The position numbers and the translations under genes were made by a program. This document shows positions 24,900 to 35,670 of a stretch of 64,000 bases of DNA, one piece after another (positions within the stretch are counted from its first letter, which is position 1; each line of letters starts with the position of its first letter). The notes below the pieces were generated by a model. It worked only from the letters and a program-made list of their open reading frames with translations, ran no database searches and had not been told where the DNA came from. The stretch comes from Kalaharituber pfeilii (taxonomy: Eukaryota > Ascomycota > Pezizomycetes > Pezizales > Pezizaceae): positions 62,001 through 126,000 of the forward strand of contig WHUZ01000024.1 of the NCBI GenBank assembly GCA_015179045.1, read 5' to 3'.

Positions 24900-25394
24900 T
24901 TTTTTTTTTTTATATCATTACTCACATGCCGCCCTGTGAGCTATGGTGAGATTAGGTACATGAGAAGTATGAGGAGTAGAAAATGAAAGATAAGAAATGA
25001 TGAAAAATGTTCCCGCCCGTCCCAACCTTTAGCGTTCCACCCAGTTTTTTTCTTTTTTTAATATCATTAATCGCATGCCGCCCTAAGGGCTATGGCGATG
25101 TTTAGTTACATATGGAAAATTGAAGGTTAAATGTAAAAGTAGAAATCCCCAGAAATTCCTGTGTGAAGGGAAAGTTCCACCCAGTCCATCAGTGCTATGA
25201 GTCGATCTCCATCCCCTTCTCCCCTTTCGGGGGCTGATGAGTGCGTCCCGTCCTCAGGGCTATTCCCTTCTCCACACCCGGCACCTTTCCCAAATGTGCG
25301 TCATCGTCTCCTCCTCCCCGCACCATCTGCATTCTGGTCCGTCCGCTTTGCCTATCGTGCATCGCCAGCCTCGCAAGCCTTTGCCTCCTATGAT
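24900..25394 (-). mobile_element. 5'-truncated family A LINE, with a second copy nested inside
   Basis: Flanked by AATATACTT (24891-24899 and 25395-25403). Poly(T) and the tail lie at the left. The right part encodes on the minus strand the ORF2 C-terminus GKADGPECRWCGEEE and WERCRVWRRE before a stop. A younger insertion sits at 25046-25173. Confidence 0.85.
25046..25173 (-). mobile_element. Nested 128-bp family A LINE tail insertion
   Basis: Perfect 12-bp duplication GTTCCACCCAGT at 25034-25045 and 25174-25185. It consists of poly(T), the family A tail (hairpin variant CCC-TTA-GGG) and about 70 bp of 3' UTR only. Confidence 0.9.
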
Positions 25395-25789
25395 AATATA
25401 CTTGATATGCCCCAATATCTCCAGAGTGGTCAATTATCTCAATCTGGTAATGTCATAGCACACCTAAGATGACCGCTTACGACATTGCTCAATTGAGCAG
25501 AAGGTTACGCTGTTGCAAAAGGAGCTCTAGAATCTGGGCTACTGGCTGGGCTGCTCGCTGGGCTACTCATTGCGCTGTTCATCCCGCTGCTCATTGCGCT
25601 GTTCATCGCCGCTGCTCATTGGGTCTGCCACTACAGCCGCTGGTTGTTACTCACATAAGTCAGCCAGCCAACCACAGTGAGATTGCATGGGTGTGCTGGG
25701 CTGTTGATCCATACACTTCCAGCTTGCCGGTTGACACTGGCTAAATTACTCCCTCATTATCGAATTCAGCTGCTGACGCTCTGAGAATG

Positions 25790-26245
25790 TGCTGTTTACA
25801 GGTATGGCAACTCCCACTCGCAACATGAGCCCAACTCAATGAATACGATAGGTCTGCATCGACGGCGCGAGATATAACACCATGACCTCAACTTAACAGG
25901 CATGGCGACGGCGCGCTATAGTGCAGAATGAGCTCTATTAACAGGTATGGCAGGCCCCTCTCAATGGCGCGAGATGTGGTAACATGAGTTGAATTTGACC
26001 GGCGTGGTAGCCCCTCTCAACGGAGCGACATGCTGCAGAATCAGCTTTAGTGACGGGTATTCCAGGCCCTTCTCAGCTGCGCGAGATACGGCAACATGAG
26101 CTTAATAGGTGTGACAGGTCTGCCTTAAAGGGTTGAATTTAACAGGTATGACAGGCCCCTGAATGGCGCGAGATTTAGCAGGATGAGGTGAATTTAAAGG
26201 GTATGGCAGTCCTCTCTGCTAGCGAGAGATGAGGCAGAACATGTC
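25790..26245. repeat. Diverged ~55-bp satellite, small array
   Basis: About nine degenerate units with the core TTTAACAGGTATGGCAGG followed by TCTCAATGGCGCGAGAT. The units resemble those of the larger array at 59390-61110, 34 kb away, and are strongly diverged from one another. Confidence 0.75.
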
Positions 26246-26249
26246 AGCT

Positions 26250-27400
26250 ACGGTAGCTCTTCTCGATGGCATGCCATAGTGAAATTATGAAATCGCATCT
26301 ACAGTGTGGTGGGCACTCCCTGTATATAGGTCCCTATGCCGAATCTGCGAGCAGGCACTCCTGGGTTTCGAGAGGAATCATCAATTACGCCCTCTGCGGG
26401 AGAAGTGATTTTGGTTCCACCGGGCACAATAGGGCGCGATAATTAGCTGTATTATACGTTGAGCACGCAATGCAAGTTTGTAAATACGGCGGGTGCTATA
26501 GGCGCTCACGGCGAACCTGCCGCGCCGGGGCGGAATGCTTCCGCCCAGGAGAAATTTTTTTTCTTGCTGATGCGGCCACTATTATATCAGTAGGTGGAGT
26601 GTCCCAGAAAGTAGGTACTTGCTGGGTGAGTACTGGAGGGGGGTTATTTCACAAGATACACATTTGATACAACTATAGATGCTATAGATGTGGTCTTTTC
26701 ACTGTCTTTCTTTCAAATTCAAAATCAGCACAGTCAATATAGTCTAAATTTAATTCATTGTACAGTATATACCAGCATTCCGTTATGGGTAAGGATGCCA
26801 AGATGCCCAGCATTACTGTTATGCATATCGTTAGCCATGCGGTGATGGTAATGAAGCAAGTATAAAAAAGAAATACTACCAGTCAATGACAAACTTACAC
26901 GTATAATACCACCACCTCCAGTGCCACAACTGCCAGTTAAGTTGACCAGTAATGTAAACTATTTAGGTTACGTTTCCTTTTTATCTGGTGCGCAGGCGGC
27001 AGGACTATGTGACTACAGAATGCGGATGTGTATGGGAATAATAGATGCACGCGTGGTGATACGGAAAATAACAAAACTGATTCTAAGAATATTGGCACCA
27101 GAACCCTGTAGCCTGTATACATTGTTGCAGGGCGCGTTAATCTGAAAAAAAAAAGGTATCTACACATGACTGAAGACAAGCAGGGTCAATAACACTGAAA
27201 ATACCATTATTGTAAAAAATCTTCGCCTGCGAGTGAAAAAAGTTTTACAGTATTGTTTTATCCTGTCGTGAATAAACCATCTTCGCGAGCGGACTAGAAC
27301 AGTAGCTCACTCTAATCTTTTACCCATGACAGTTCGTAGACATATGCGCTGAACTATTATTATGGTATATTGTCAGGTTTCAAGCAAGGAGGTTTCCGTT
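26250..27400. other. Gene-free interval
   Basis: Short frames without motifs. Nothing recognisable. Confidence 0.5.
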
Positions 27401-27403
27401 CAT

Positions 27404-27500
27404 TAGTAGTTATCAGTTATTCATTGCGGTAACAATGAGTTGTGGTAACACAACTCAAGCAAAAGCTCTTATTGGATTCACACAATCCATTGCCTCTGTA
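27404..27500. mobile_element. Diverged terminus related to the 57.6-kb Harbinger-like element
   Basis: GTTATCAGTTATTCATTGCG, GGTAACACAACTCAAGCAAA and AGCTCTTATTGG parallel the left end of the element at 57619 (GTTATGCG..., GGTAACATGACATAAGCAAA, CGCTCTTATTGG). Only one end is recognisable here. Confidence 0.4.
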
Positions 27501-28309
27501 TCGTCTTCTATGGATCGATGTAATTGAGGAAACTGCTCTCGCCCCCTACCAAGGGCCACTAATCGAATGCAGAGCATGGCAAGTTTGTATCTGCCTGCCG
27601 AAGAGATAGTCGGAATGCGTACGTGAATTTAGGTGTATGTCAAGTGTTTGTTTCTTTCATGTATGTTTTTTGTTTCCGTGTCTAAGAATAAATTGTCGCT
27701 TTGATCTACACTGCACAACGACTGTTCACATGCAAACTGGAACACATGCTTGAACTGGTCAGACACTATAATTCGTAGAGTAACACCTCCCGAACGCACA
27801 AGTTAAATCATATGCATATGAGTCCATGACTAGCTGGGTCCTGTGGTAACGATGCATACACACAATGCGGTTCGATTTTCCAAACTCCAATGTCTCAATT
27901 CCACTCAACTGTATACTAAATCCAATAACGCAGCTGAGTTGTGTATAACCCATCGCGGAAACAGATGGTTGTGCTTTCGCCTTCACAAAAACTTCCATTG
28001 GCTGCCATTTGTGACTTTCATCCTACTTGTATTCAGGCGTCCCATATCAGCGTTGTTATATTCTCACAATTAAGCCTCCCCTTGGTACAGATATGCCATA
28101 GTAGGTCGCGACGAAACTCTCACTTCGCAACATTTGAGCAATTCATGCTACACCCGGCACAAAACTCGAATCCTGTAAAAGAAACGTAAAAAAGAAAAAA
28201 CATTACAGTTCGATATCATGTATGCCAGTTCCGGTTCAGCCTCAAAGACCATGCAATAATCATATCATCCTTATCGCTCTCGTATACACATATCATTGGC
28301 TATGGTGAT

Positions 28310-28394
28310 ATACCAAAGCATGCATCATCCCTGTCCTTGCCATAGTCTGATATCCTGTATGCGTTACTCAAAAAAAGAAAAAAAAAAAGCAATC
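28310..28394 (+). repeat. Decayed family B LINE tail
   Basis: CCTTGCCATAGTCTGATATC, CTGTATGCGTTACTC and an A-rich tract match the order of motifs in the family B tail at 24647-24718 with substitutions and a short gap. It lies about 280 bp upstream of the tyrosinase start. Confidence 0.5.
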
Positions 28395-28672
28395 AAATTT
28401 GCAGATGTAACCTACAGACTAGCGCAGATATTCTCACAACAGGGAGAAATATTCATTCCATAGCTGTCAGGAAGCAGATCATAGATGTTTCTGGTTCCCG
28501 GATGGGACACGGTAGAGCCTGATCTAATCACGAAGAACTGACCGACGTCGACTACAAAAAGCAGGCGACTTCACCATCCGTGTTTCGAACAGAGTCCCTC
28601 ACCCTTGGGTCATAATTCCTAAGAACTTCTCCTCTGACTGCGTACCACCCTCCAACACGAGAATACCACGCC

Positions 28673-30880
28673 ATGTCTGCAAGCAATGACGATTACCCAA
28701 TTACGGGTATCGTCAAGCCGGTCTCCCCACCCCCGAGCAGCCCAATCCCCCTGCGTTACGAGATTGATGAATGGTCCCAAAAGCCGGAAAATAAGCCACA
28801 AGTAGACTTGTTTTTGCTTGCTTTGGATCAGTTCCAGAAATTAACGGTATACGACCAATTGTCATATTTTCAAGTTTGTGGTAGGTCCTGAAAGTTTCTC
28901 TATCTTCACTGTAGAAGATGTTCTGGCAGATTGCTCACCCAAGATCTGCCTAGGAATTCACGGCCTTCCACTTGTCCCTTGGGGTGAGAATTTGAGGGGG
29001 GCTACTCCGAACGAAGGCTATTGCAATCATAATAGCACCTTATTCCCCACCTGGCATCGGCCCTATGTTCTGCTTTTTGAGGTACGTAGTAACCGTAACC
29101 ACTGGAGTGCGGGACTCCATGTATATAATGTACCGCTCCTGACAAAGCTACCCCCGTCCGCTAGCAACGCATTCATGAAATTATGCTAGACATAGCAAAA
29201 GAGTACCCAAAATCCGAAAGAGAGAAGTACCAAAAGGCTGCGGAGACATGGAGGCTTCCTTACTGGGACTGGGCGGAGCTTAAATCCAGGCCAGGACAGC
29301 ACAAACCAATATATGATATTCCCTTGCTTGTCAAACCACCAACAGTCATTGTACTAGGCCCCGAAGGCCCAGTCAAACTTGATCCGAATCCGCTGGCAAG
29401 GTTCCTCATACCTGAGTTCAATGATAAGGGTGAAAGGGAAAAGTTCGGTCAATTGGGTTACTATAGTGTCAACGGGTTCATAGACGGTAAAGGTATTCCA
29501 TACGCTGTAAGTATGATCAAAAGCCCGTGCAAAGCTTTCGGGCACGCAGGAATATTACTTTTTTTTTTTAAAAAAAAAATCACGTAACCCCGCTTGTAAC
29601 TGTTCGCCATGGTGGGAGGAAATATTAACATGATCTCTAGTTCAACATAGCTACATCTACTAGCAGGTACCTCCCAGAGTATAATCAAAACGACGCGAGC
29701 ATTAAACAGAAGTGGGTGGACGGTTATGTCGATGACAACGCTGTTACGAAAGCTCTCAACGGACCAGGAGATCCGGGTGACCCCCCTTACAGCCTGCGCG
29801 AATGGGTGTGGCGTATCTTCCACACTAAAACGTACGACAAGTTCGCAACAACTTTGGTCAACGTGGACGGTCAACCAGTATACCAAAATATAATGTCCTT
29901 GGAGGGTGTTCATAATTCCATTCATGACCGTACGGGAGGGCCTAATGGGCACATGGCCTGGGTTCCGGTTGCAGCATTTGATCCGATATTTTGGCTACAT
30001 CACGCGAATGTCGATCGTTTGTTTGCCATTTGGCAGACACTATTCCCGGACGCGTGGTTTAGTGATCGAAGTCAACAGCTAATACAAAACGGAAATTTTT
30101 ATCTGCCACCCCTTACTAAACCTTCTCCCGAAACAAAGTTACATCCCTTCCGTGCCGAAGGTTCTGAGTATCACACATCGAACAGCATCCGAGATTGGTT
30201 CCGGTTCGGTTATTCGTATCCCGAACTACAGCCATGGCTTGATAAGTATAAAACAGGTGGACACTTTGATGAAAGGAAATACCGCCATGATGTGCAACTT
30301 CAGATCAAAAAGCTATACGCTCCTGTGCAAGTTTACTATCGAAAATACACACCAGTCCTGGCACCGCCCACGACCGAGGAAGACAATGAGCTCACACTAG
30401 ATGACTATATTGCAGAAATTACTTATAACAGGTCAGACGTCGGAACACTCGACAGCGAACCCTTGTGTCGTTTTCTCTACGTTAATTTTGCTGACAGTTT
30501 ATTGTTACAGATATGAGCTGAATGGAGGAGAACCTTACCGAATCTATATCTTTGTCGGGCCCAAAGAAGACCAGGGCAGCGATTCCAGCAATTGGGCTCA
30601 TTCCAAAGTGCTAGTTGGCACCCTATATACTTTCAGCAATCCGACTGGGGCACTTGGTCCTGAAGATGGCCGCTGCGGCAATTGCGTGCGTCAGAGCACT
30701 AACAAGGCACTTTCGCGTGTCCAAATTCCGCTCATTCACGGTCTGATTAAACGTTTGGAGAAGAAGGACCCTAAGTTGGGTTCGTATAAACCTGAGGTGG
30801 TCGTAGGATACCTTCGTGAGCACCTCCATTGGGCTGCGGCAAGGGTAACCATCTTTCCCAGGAATTACTATAAAAAATGA
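28673..30880 (+). CDS. Tyrosinase (type 3 copper polyphenol oxidase)
   Basis: Five exons join in frame: 28673-28880, 28954-29081, 29165-29506, 29641-30431 and 30511-30880. The introns are GT...AG, 73, 83, 134 and 79 bp. The product is about 612 residues with no signal peptide, as in many fungal cytosolic latent tyrosinases. The CuA site has IHG (His72), CNH (Cys93-x-His95, the Cys that forms the thioether bond in fungal enzymes) and TWHRPY (His104). The CuB site has HNSIH (317, 321) and [10 protein letters not shown] (346/347). The enzyme hydroxylates monophenols and oxidises o-diphenols to quinones, the entry step to melanin. The residues after about 380 form the C-terminal domain that in relatives caps the active site until proteolysis. 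Intron 3 is enlarged by a LINE tail insertion (29559-29617), which leaves the coding frame untouched. Confidence 0.95.
29559..29617 (-). mobile_element. Family B LINE tail inserted in tyrosinase intron 3
   Basis: On the minus strand it reads CCACCATGGCGAACAGTTAC, AAGCGGGGTTACGTGA, then T and A runs. Flanks GGAATATTAC (29549-29558) and GGAAATATTAAC (29618-29629) look like a slightly decayed target duplication. It explains why this intron is about 55 bp longer than its neighbours. Confidence 0.75.
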
Positions 30881-31555
30881 CCAGAGGCTAACGGGCAAAT
30901 CAGGCGAGTGGCACTGAAATTCCGCTGAAAGACCTGCCGTCTTTGAGAGTTGCTGTGTTGGCTGGTAAGGCGACACATTCCTTCGCAGGGCCTGGGATGA
31001 GTAGGTACGAGGATTATCATGTGGAGCATGGAATTACCAAGGATCGTGAAGGAGGATATGCAGTCCCTGAGTAATTCTCTATATGCGCATGCCAGGCAGT
31101 CTGCATGCATGATGGATTGAACCCGGTGCATGTGCTAGAAGGATGGCCAAGGGGTAGTACTGCAAGAGAGAATGCGATGAGCTTCGGTATTGTGTGTTAG
31201 TGATCTTCTTTCATTTCGTCTACGTAACTTGCTAGCCTTTTACTTGAAGGGGAAAAAAAAAAGGGACGAGAGGGGGGATACTTCTTTGCGATATGCTGGT
31301 TAAATTCTGATTTTGGACGGAGACTCGATTCTAATTGGTTCTGGTATTCAGTTTTTGACTTGTTTTGTGTTTCTCCAACTTGAAGTTTTATTTACACTCC
31401 AACCGTGTACCAATCCATAGCATGCGGCGTGGGAAGTGGGCGCGTGTAGATTGCCACCAAGGCCGGACGTTGGGCTCTGCAAGTTGTGTGGGTCAGGTGG
31501 CTATATAGGTCATAGCAGTACTAAAATATGCAATATTATTGCTTCGGTACAGATG
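30881..31555. other. Gene-free flank of tyrosinase
   Basis: No supportable coding region. An A homopolymer near 31252-31262 is the only notable feature. Confidence 0.5.
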
Positions 31556-31559
31556 ACTA

Positions 31560-31960
31560 GCATGTGGCCACCTCGCGACCGCGAGGGTGAGTGCGAGGCT
31601 CGCGAGGGTGAGTGTAGGTGTAGCGGTAGTGGATTAGGGAGCGTTGTAGCCCCGTAAAGTCAGCATCAAGTGACTGTACACTCTTTACCAGTTCCATGAC
31701 CGTACAATCTTGTTTATCTGCATGTATTCATATCAGTATATTGTCATTATTATTTATAATATCACGCAATTCTACTCCTGTATCCTGGAAGCTCTAGTAC
31801 CAAATGTAGCTTCAGAAGGTGAATTTTAATATCTAATATATGTTTTGTAGAGTATAATTGTAGAAGTTATAGATAGCGAAACCCTTATTTTAGCCTATAG
31901 AATCTACGTAAATTTCTATTAATATCTATCTATAATAATATTACTTAGATATCTAGTATA
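31560..31960 (-). repeat. Dispersed repeat, inverted copy of 61200-61535
   Basis: GACTAGCATGTGGCCACCTC, GCGACCGCGAGGGTGAGTG, the CATGACCGTACAATCT segment and GATAGCGAAACCCT are shared in order with the reverse complement of 61200-61535. This copy has a short extra duplication (CTCGCGAGGGTGAGTG) and many C-to-T type differences on its right side. Confidence 0.8.
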
Positions 31961-32680
31961 TACTTTTTTATATATATCTAGCTTTCTTATCTGCTTTCTA
32001 ATACTATACTGTACTAATTTAGTAGTTTATAATATTGCTTTATATTGTACTATTAAGAGTAATTTACTAGATATATAAAATTATAAGTTAAGTTTATTTT
32101 AATATATTATATACTATTGAGTAAATCTTATTATATTTATTAAATTATACTTAAATAATACTATCTTACTTTATACTATAGATAGATACTAGTTATAAGT
32201 ATAAATTAAGTTTATTTTATAATATATTATAATATTAAATAAGTACTACTATATTTATTAAATTTAATATATTCTATTATTTTTATATTTTAAAAAGTAT
32301 TTTATAATATTTAATATAATTTTATTTTATAATATTAAAAAAAATATCTATTAAATTTGTTTTATTTTACTATATTAAATTATAATTTTTTTATAGTTTT
32401 AAAGAAAAATTATTTTAAATAAGTAAAAATATTAAAAAGTTTTTTTTTAACTAATAATATAAAAATAAAGTAAAGTATTATAGTAAATATTAATATAGTA
32501 TTATAGATATAATATAGTTATAAAGATATATATATAGTATTATAAAAAATATATAAAGTTGCTAACACTAGCAATTAAGTATCTTAAATATTTTTTTCAA
32601 ATGCATTTAACCTCTTTATAATATCATTAAGGTTTTCTATTATATATACTAAATTTCTCTGTAACAGATAATTACAAACG
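31680..32680. other. Extremely AT-rich kilobase
   Basis: Almost pure A+T with TATA, ATTA and TTTA runs and no frame of any length. Its left edge overlaps the dispersed repeat, whose less mutated partner at 61.2 kb has ordinary composition. The simplest reading is repeat DNA degraded by C-to-T mutation (RIP-like). Confidence 0.75.
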
Positions 32681-33375
32681 TTGCATTCCGATAATGCAAA
32701 GTCCCGTCTCTTTAGAGTCTCTTGGCGGAGCACAGATTCATGCATGTCTCATAATATATACTCGCACAGCTCAGCTCAGCCACTCCCCTGATCGACATGC
32801 ACACGGGTTACGAAAATGCTTTCCCGCCTAGCTGAATCTTCAACTCTGTCCTCATCTGTTCACCAACAATGACCACAGCGATCAAAAGTACGTGCCCTGA
32901 TTTTTGCGATCATGAGAAAATGTTTACATTGAGCTAAGCTAGTTTGAAGCTCATTTAACCCTTCTTTACCAGTTCGGAATATTTTGAGGTGGGATCTGGG
33001 GACGCGTGGCGCCCCCTGCGCTGCAAGGCAACCTCGGTCGTTCCCATCAGCGACGGTTCAAAGGGTATTATCGATAGGCACCATTGGATTGTGGCAGACA
33101 ACGATTACACACCGGCAGTCTGCTCCGGCTCCGTCGACGTACGGCGACCTGGAAGTTCACCCAAGCCGGAAAAGGGGCAGAAACCTCCGGCGGCGATAAA
33201 CCTGCGCCGGAAACCTGTTGCTGAAACCACCTCCGCCGGTTCGGCATCCCGGACCCTCTTCTCCGAGCTCTTAATATTTTTTTTCCGACATCAAATTAAT
33301 ATCCCCTCGCGGTGGACCTGATACTCCACCGCCCCTTCAGTCCCGCAAACATCTCACCCCCGACATATACCCCCC

Positions 33376-34920
33376 ATGACTGCGCCTGGACTTCTCCCCT
33401 TCTCCACTGGGACTGGCCACCGACCCCGCCTCTCCCTTCGCAACGTCCTCGCCTCGCGCGACAATCTCAAGTCCTTCCTGCTGGCGCCCCTCCGCCATCT
33501 AACATCGCGCCCCGACCGCCTCTTCCCCGCGATCTTCCTGCTCGTCCTCTTCACCATCCTCTCCACCTTCGCCTTCCTACAGTTGCGCCCCTCCAATGGC
33601 GGCTATGACGGCCTCGACTATAGTTCGGCTCCATGGACTTCCTGGTCGATTGTGGAACCGCATCACGCCTATGTCTTCTACGCCACCAACTACGACTACG
33701 CCTGCAGCGCCCTCGTCAACATCGACCGCCTCCTGCACCACCCCACCATCAAGACCTCAGGCGCCCGCATCGGTGTATACCTTTCCAGTGACATGCCCAG
33801 CGCGGACGTCGACGATCTCGCTGGCGTCTTCGACCGACTTGCAGCGGAGACCAATGGTCGTGTCTTCGTGATCCACGCCCAGCCGCCCAAGGACAAGCTC
33901 AAGAAGCCCATGAAGTACTACAAGGACGTGCTTCTCAAGCTCGTCACCTTCGACCTTGGCATGCGGGACTTCTCCGAGGGTGGCCGAGCGACAGCCAACG
34001 TGTCGCACCCCGTCCTCGGTGATCTCGCCTTGCCAGCAGACGCCCCCCGCTTCACGCCGTGGGGTGAAGGCAAGCCCAAAGACGCGCCGCAAGCAGGCAA
34101 CGAAAATCCTGCCCCATCCTCACCCCCCTCCTCCGCCACCTCCGCCATCTCCTCGCCTCCAGAATCGGCACCCATCAAGGTTGAACGCATGATCGTCTTC
34201 GATGCCGACCAGCTCATTCTCCGCAACCTCGACCACCTCTTCTCGCTGCCCCCCGTAGAAATCGCCGCACCCCGCAACTATTGGGGTTCGAACCTCCAAG
34301 CGCCCATGGGCTCCACCTCCACTCTCATGGTCGTCACTCCCAGCCCCTCTCTTTGGGGGCGCATGCAGGACGCCATGAACTCTCTCAAGGAGGGGGAATA
34401 CGACATGGACCTCCTCAACCACGTCTTCGGCAACGAAATCCTCACGCTCCCGGGGCGGTACTGCACGCTCAATAGCCACTGGGAGGTCAACAACATGCCA
34501 TTCTGGTACCACCACGACAGCCCCGCACACGAGCACACCTCGTTGCTCGCCACACCGTATCTCTACCCACATGATCGTACTTCCGGGAAGCAGATATACG
34601 ATGAGTTATACAAATCTTGGCGGAATCTAATGCCGTTAAAGCTGACAGCTGACATGGGGCTGCCCATGACCGGGACGAGCTACACTTCTGCTCACAAGCC
34701 ACCTAGGGAGAAGTGGGCGGAGGACCCGGGGGTCGGGTTGCTGCTCGATGCCGAGGTGGTGCATTTCACTGCGCTGGGTAAGCCCTGGAGTCGGCCAGTT
34801 GATGATGTAACGACAGCCCGACCCGATGCGCATTGGGTGTTTGTGGAGCTGTTTGGAGAGTGGAGGGCGAATGCCGCGAGGGTATGTCCGGGGTGGTTAC
34901 GGAGGTATTATGAGGTTTGA
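33376..34920 (+). CDS. GT8-like glycosyltransferase, type II membrane protein
   Basis: A single uninterrupted frame of 514 residues. One hydrophobic segment (about 50-69) follows a basic N-terminus, giving the type II topology of Golgi glycosyltransferases. The lumenal part begins YVFYATNYDYACSALVNIDR, and a DxD metal and sugar-nucleotide motif is present as VFDADQLILRN (Asp276, Asp278). It continues HLFSLPPVEIAAPRNYWGS and, near the end, VVHFTALGKPWSRP, a fold-family signature of GT8 glycogenin-like and N-acetylglucosaminyltransferase (Gnt1-type) proteins. A Ser/Pro-rich insertion (236-266) sits just before the DxD strand. Probable role: adding a sugar to a glycan or cell-wall precursor in the Golgi; the exact donor cannot be read. 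High G+C codon use contrasts sharply with the AT-rich kilobase ending about 700 bp upstream. Confidence 0.88.
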   Translation: MTAPGLLPFSTGTGHRPRLSLRNVLASRDNLKSFLLAPLRHLTSRPDRLFPAIFLLVLFTILSTFAFLQLRPSNGGYDGLDYSSAPWTSWSIVEPHHAYVFYATNYDYACSALVNIDRLLHHPTIKTSGARIGVYLSSDMPSADVDDLAGVFDRLAAETNGRVFVIHAQPPKDKLKKPMKYYKDVLLKLVTFDLGMRDFSEGGRATANVSHPVLGDLALPADAPRFTPWGEGKPKDAPQAGNENPAPSSPPSSATSAISSPPESAPIKVERMIVFDADQLILRNLDHLFSLPPVEIAAPRNYWGSNLQAPMGSTSTLMVVTPSPSLWGRMQDAMNSLKEGEYDMDLLNHVFGNEILTLPGRYCTLNSHWEVNNMPFWYHHDSPAHEHTSLLATPYLYPHDRTSGKQIYDELYKSWRNLMPLKLTADMGLPMTGTSYTSAHKPPREKWAEDPGVGLLLDAEVVHFTALGKPWSRPVDDVTTARPDAHWVFVELFGEWRANAARVCPGWLRRYYEV

Positions 34921-35576
34921 GGCGGAATGAGAAAAGGAAAGGGGTGGCTTCTCCCTATTCCCTATTCATTGTCTTATTATTTTATCACTGATTTATCGAT
35001 TTTCTTTTTTTTTTTCCCGCACTTGATTCCCCTCATATATTTCCTTTGTTCCTCCTTTCTCGTTTCCTAACCTTTTCTTTACTTTTTCGGCTTTTATTTC
35101 TCCCACTTCAAGTTTATCTCTCCACATTTATTGCCAAGACATGCGGATATCTTTACATTTGGTTTTCATGAACAGCAGTTCTCATGGGTACCCTAGATTA
35201 CTTACCATTTCCTTCCGCCATTTGTATACTAGGGGAGGGGAAGGGGGAGGAGGAGCGTGGGGTTATACGTTGATGAAGGTAATAGTGCTCGTCATGACTG
35301 GAACTGAGCACTGTAGGAATCAGTCCGTGGGCTTGCAACGATTGAATTCTCCGCCGGAACATTCAAGTCGGTAGACAAATAAGAAAATGGCTCCTGCAGG
35401 AGAGTTTGCCTCATCTGCGGTTTCAATCAACAAATGCCCCACATATGCATACTCATCCATAGCACCGTTGCACATCTACGTAGCCATACGCCAAATCAAC
35501 AGCCAACGCCTCCCCCTGCTAAAAATTAAATAAACTTAACTCAGAGTTCACATTGCAAAACAAGCTAAAAAGTAAA
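34921..35576. other. Gene-free spacer
   Basis: Pyrimidine-rich 3' flank of the GT8-like gene (T runs near 35005-35018), then unique sequence to the tRNA. No coding region seen. Confidence 0.5.
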
Positions 35577-35670
35577 TCCCTCCGACCAGAGTCGAACTGG
35601 TGACCAACCGGTACTCCGCAAGAAGAAGATCCATTACAGCCGGGTGTGATACCAACTACACCACAAAGGG
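35577..35670 (-). tRNA. Intron-containing tRNA, probably tRNA-Tyr(GUA)
   Basis: On the minus strand, 94 nt fold as a tRNA. The acceptor is CCCTTTG pairing with CGGAGGG plus discriminator A. The D stem is GTGT/ACAC with AGTTGGTATC loop, and the T arm is ACCAG-TTCGACT-CTGGT. The anticodon stem CCGG/CCGG encloses CTGTAA, an intron of about 20 nt, then the second CCGG, so the anticodon reads GTA. C1-G72 with A73 and an obligatory intron are tyrosine tRNA traits in eukaryotes. The anticodon stem has only four clear pairs, so the isotype is tentative. A TTTTT terminator follows just downstream. Confidence 0.7.

Noticed and set aside
32870..33321. Possible small two-exon gene upstream of the GT8-like gene (start ATGACCACAGCG, intron GTACGT...ACCAG)
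   Set aside because: A splice at the good donor gives an Arg-rich frame with no family. The better-looking protein frame needs an unusual donor. It also runs into the likely 5' UTR of the GT8-like gene.
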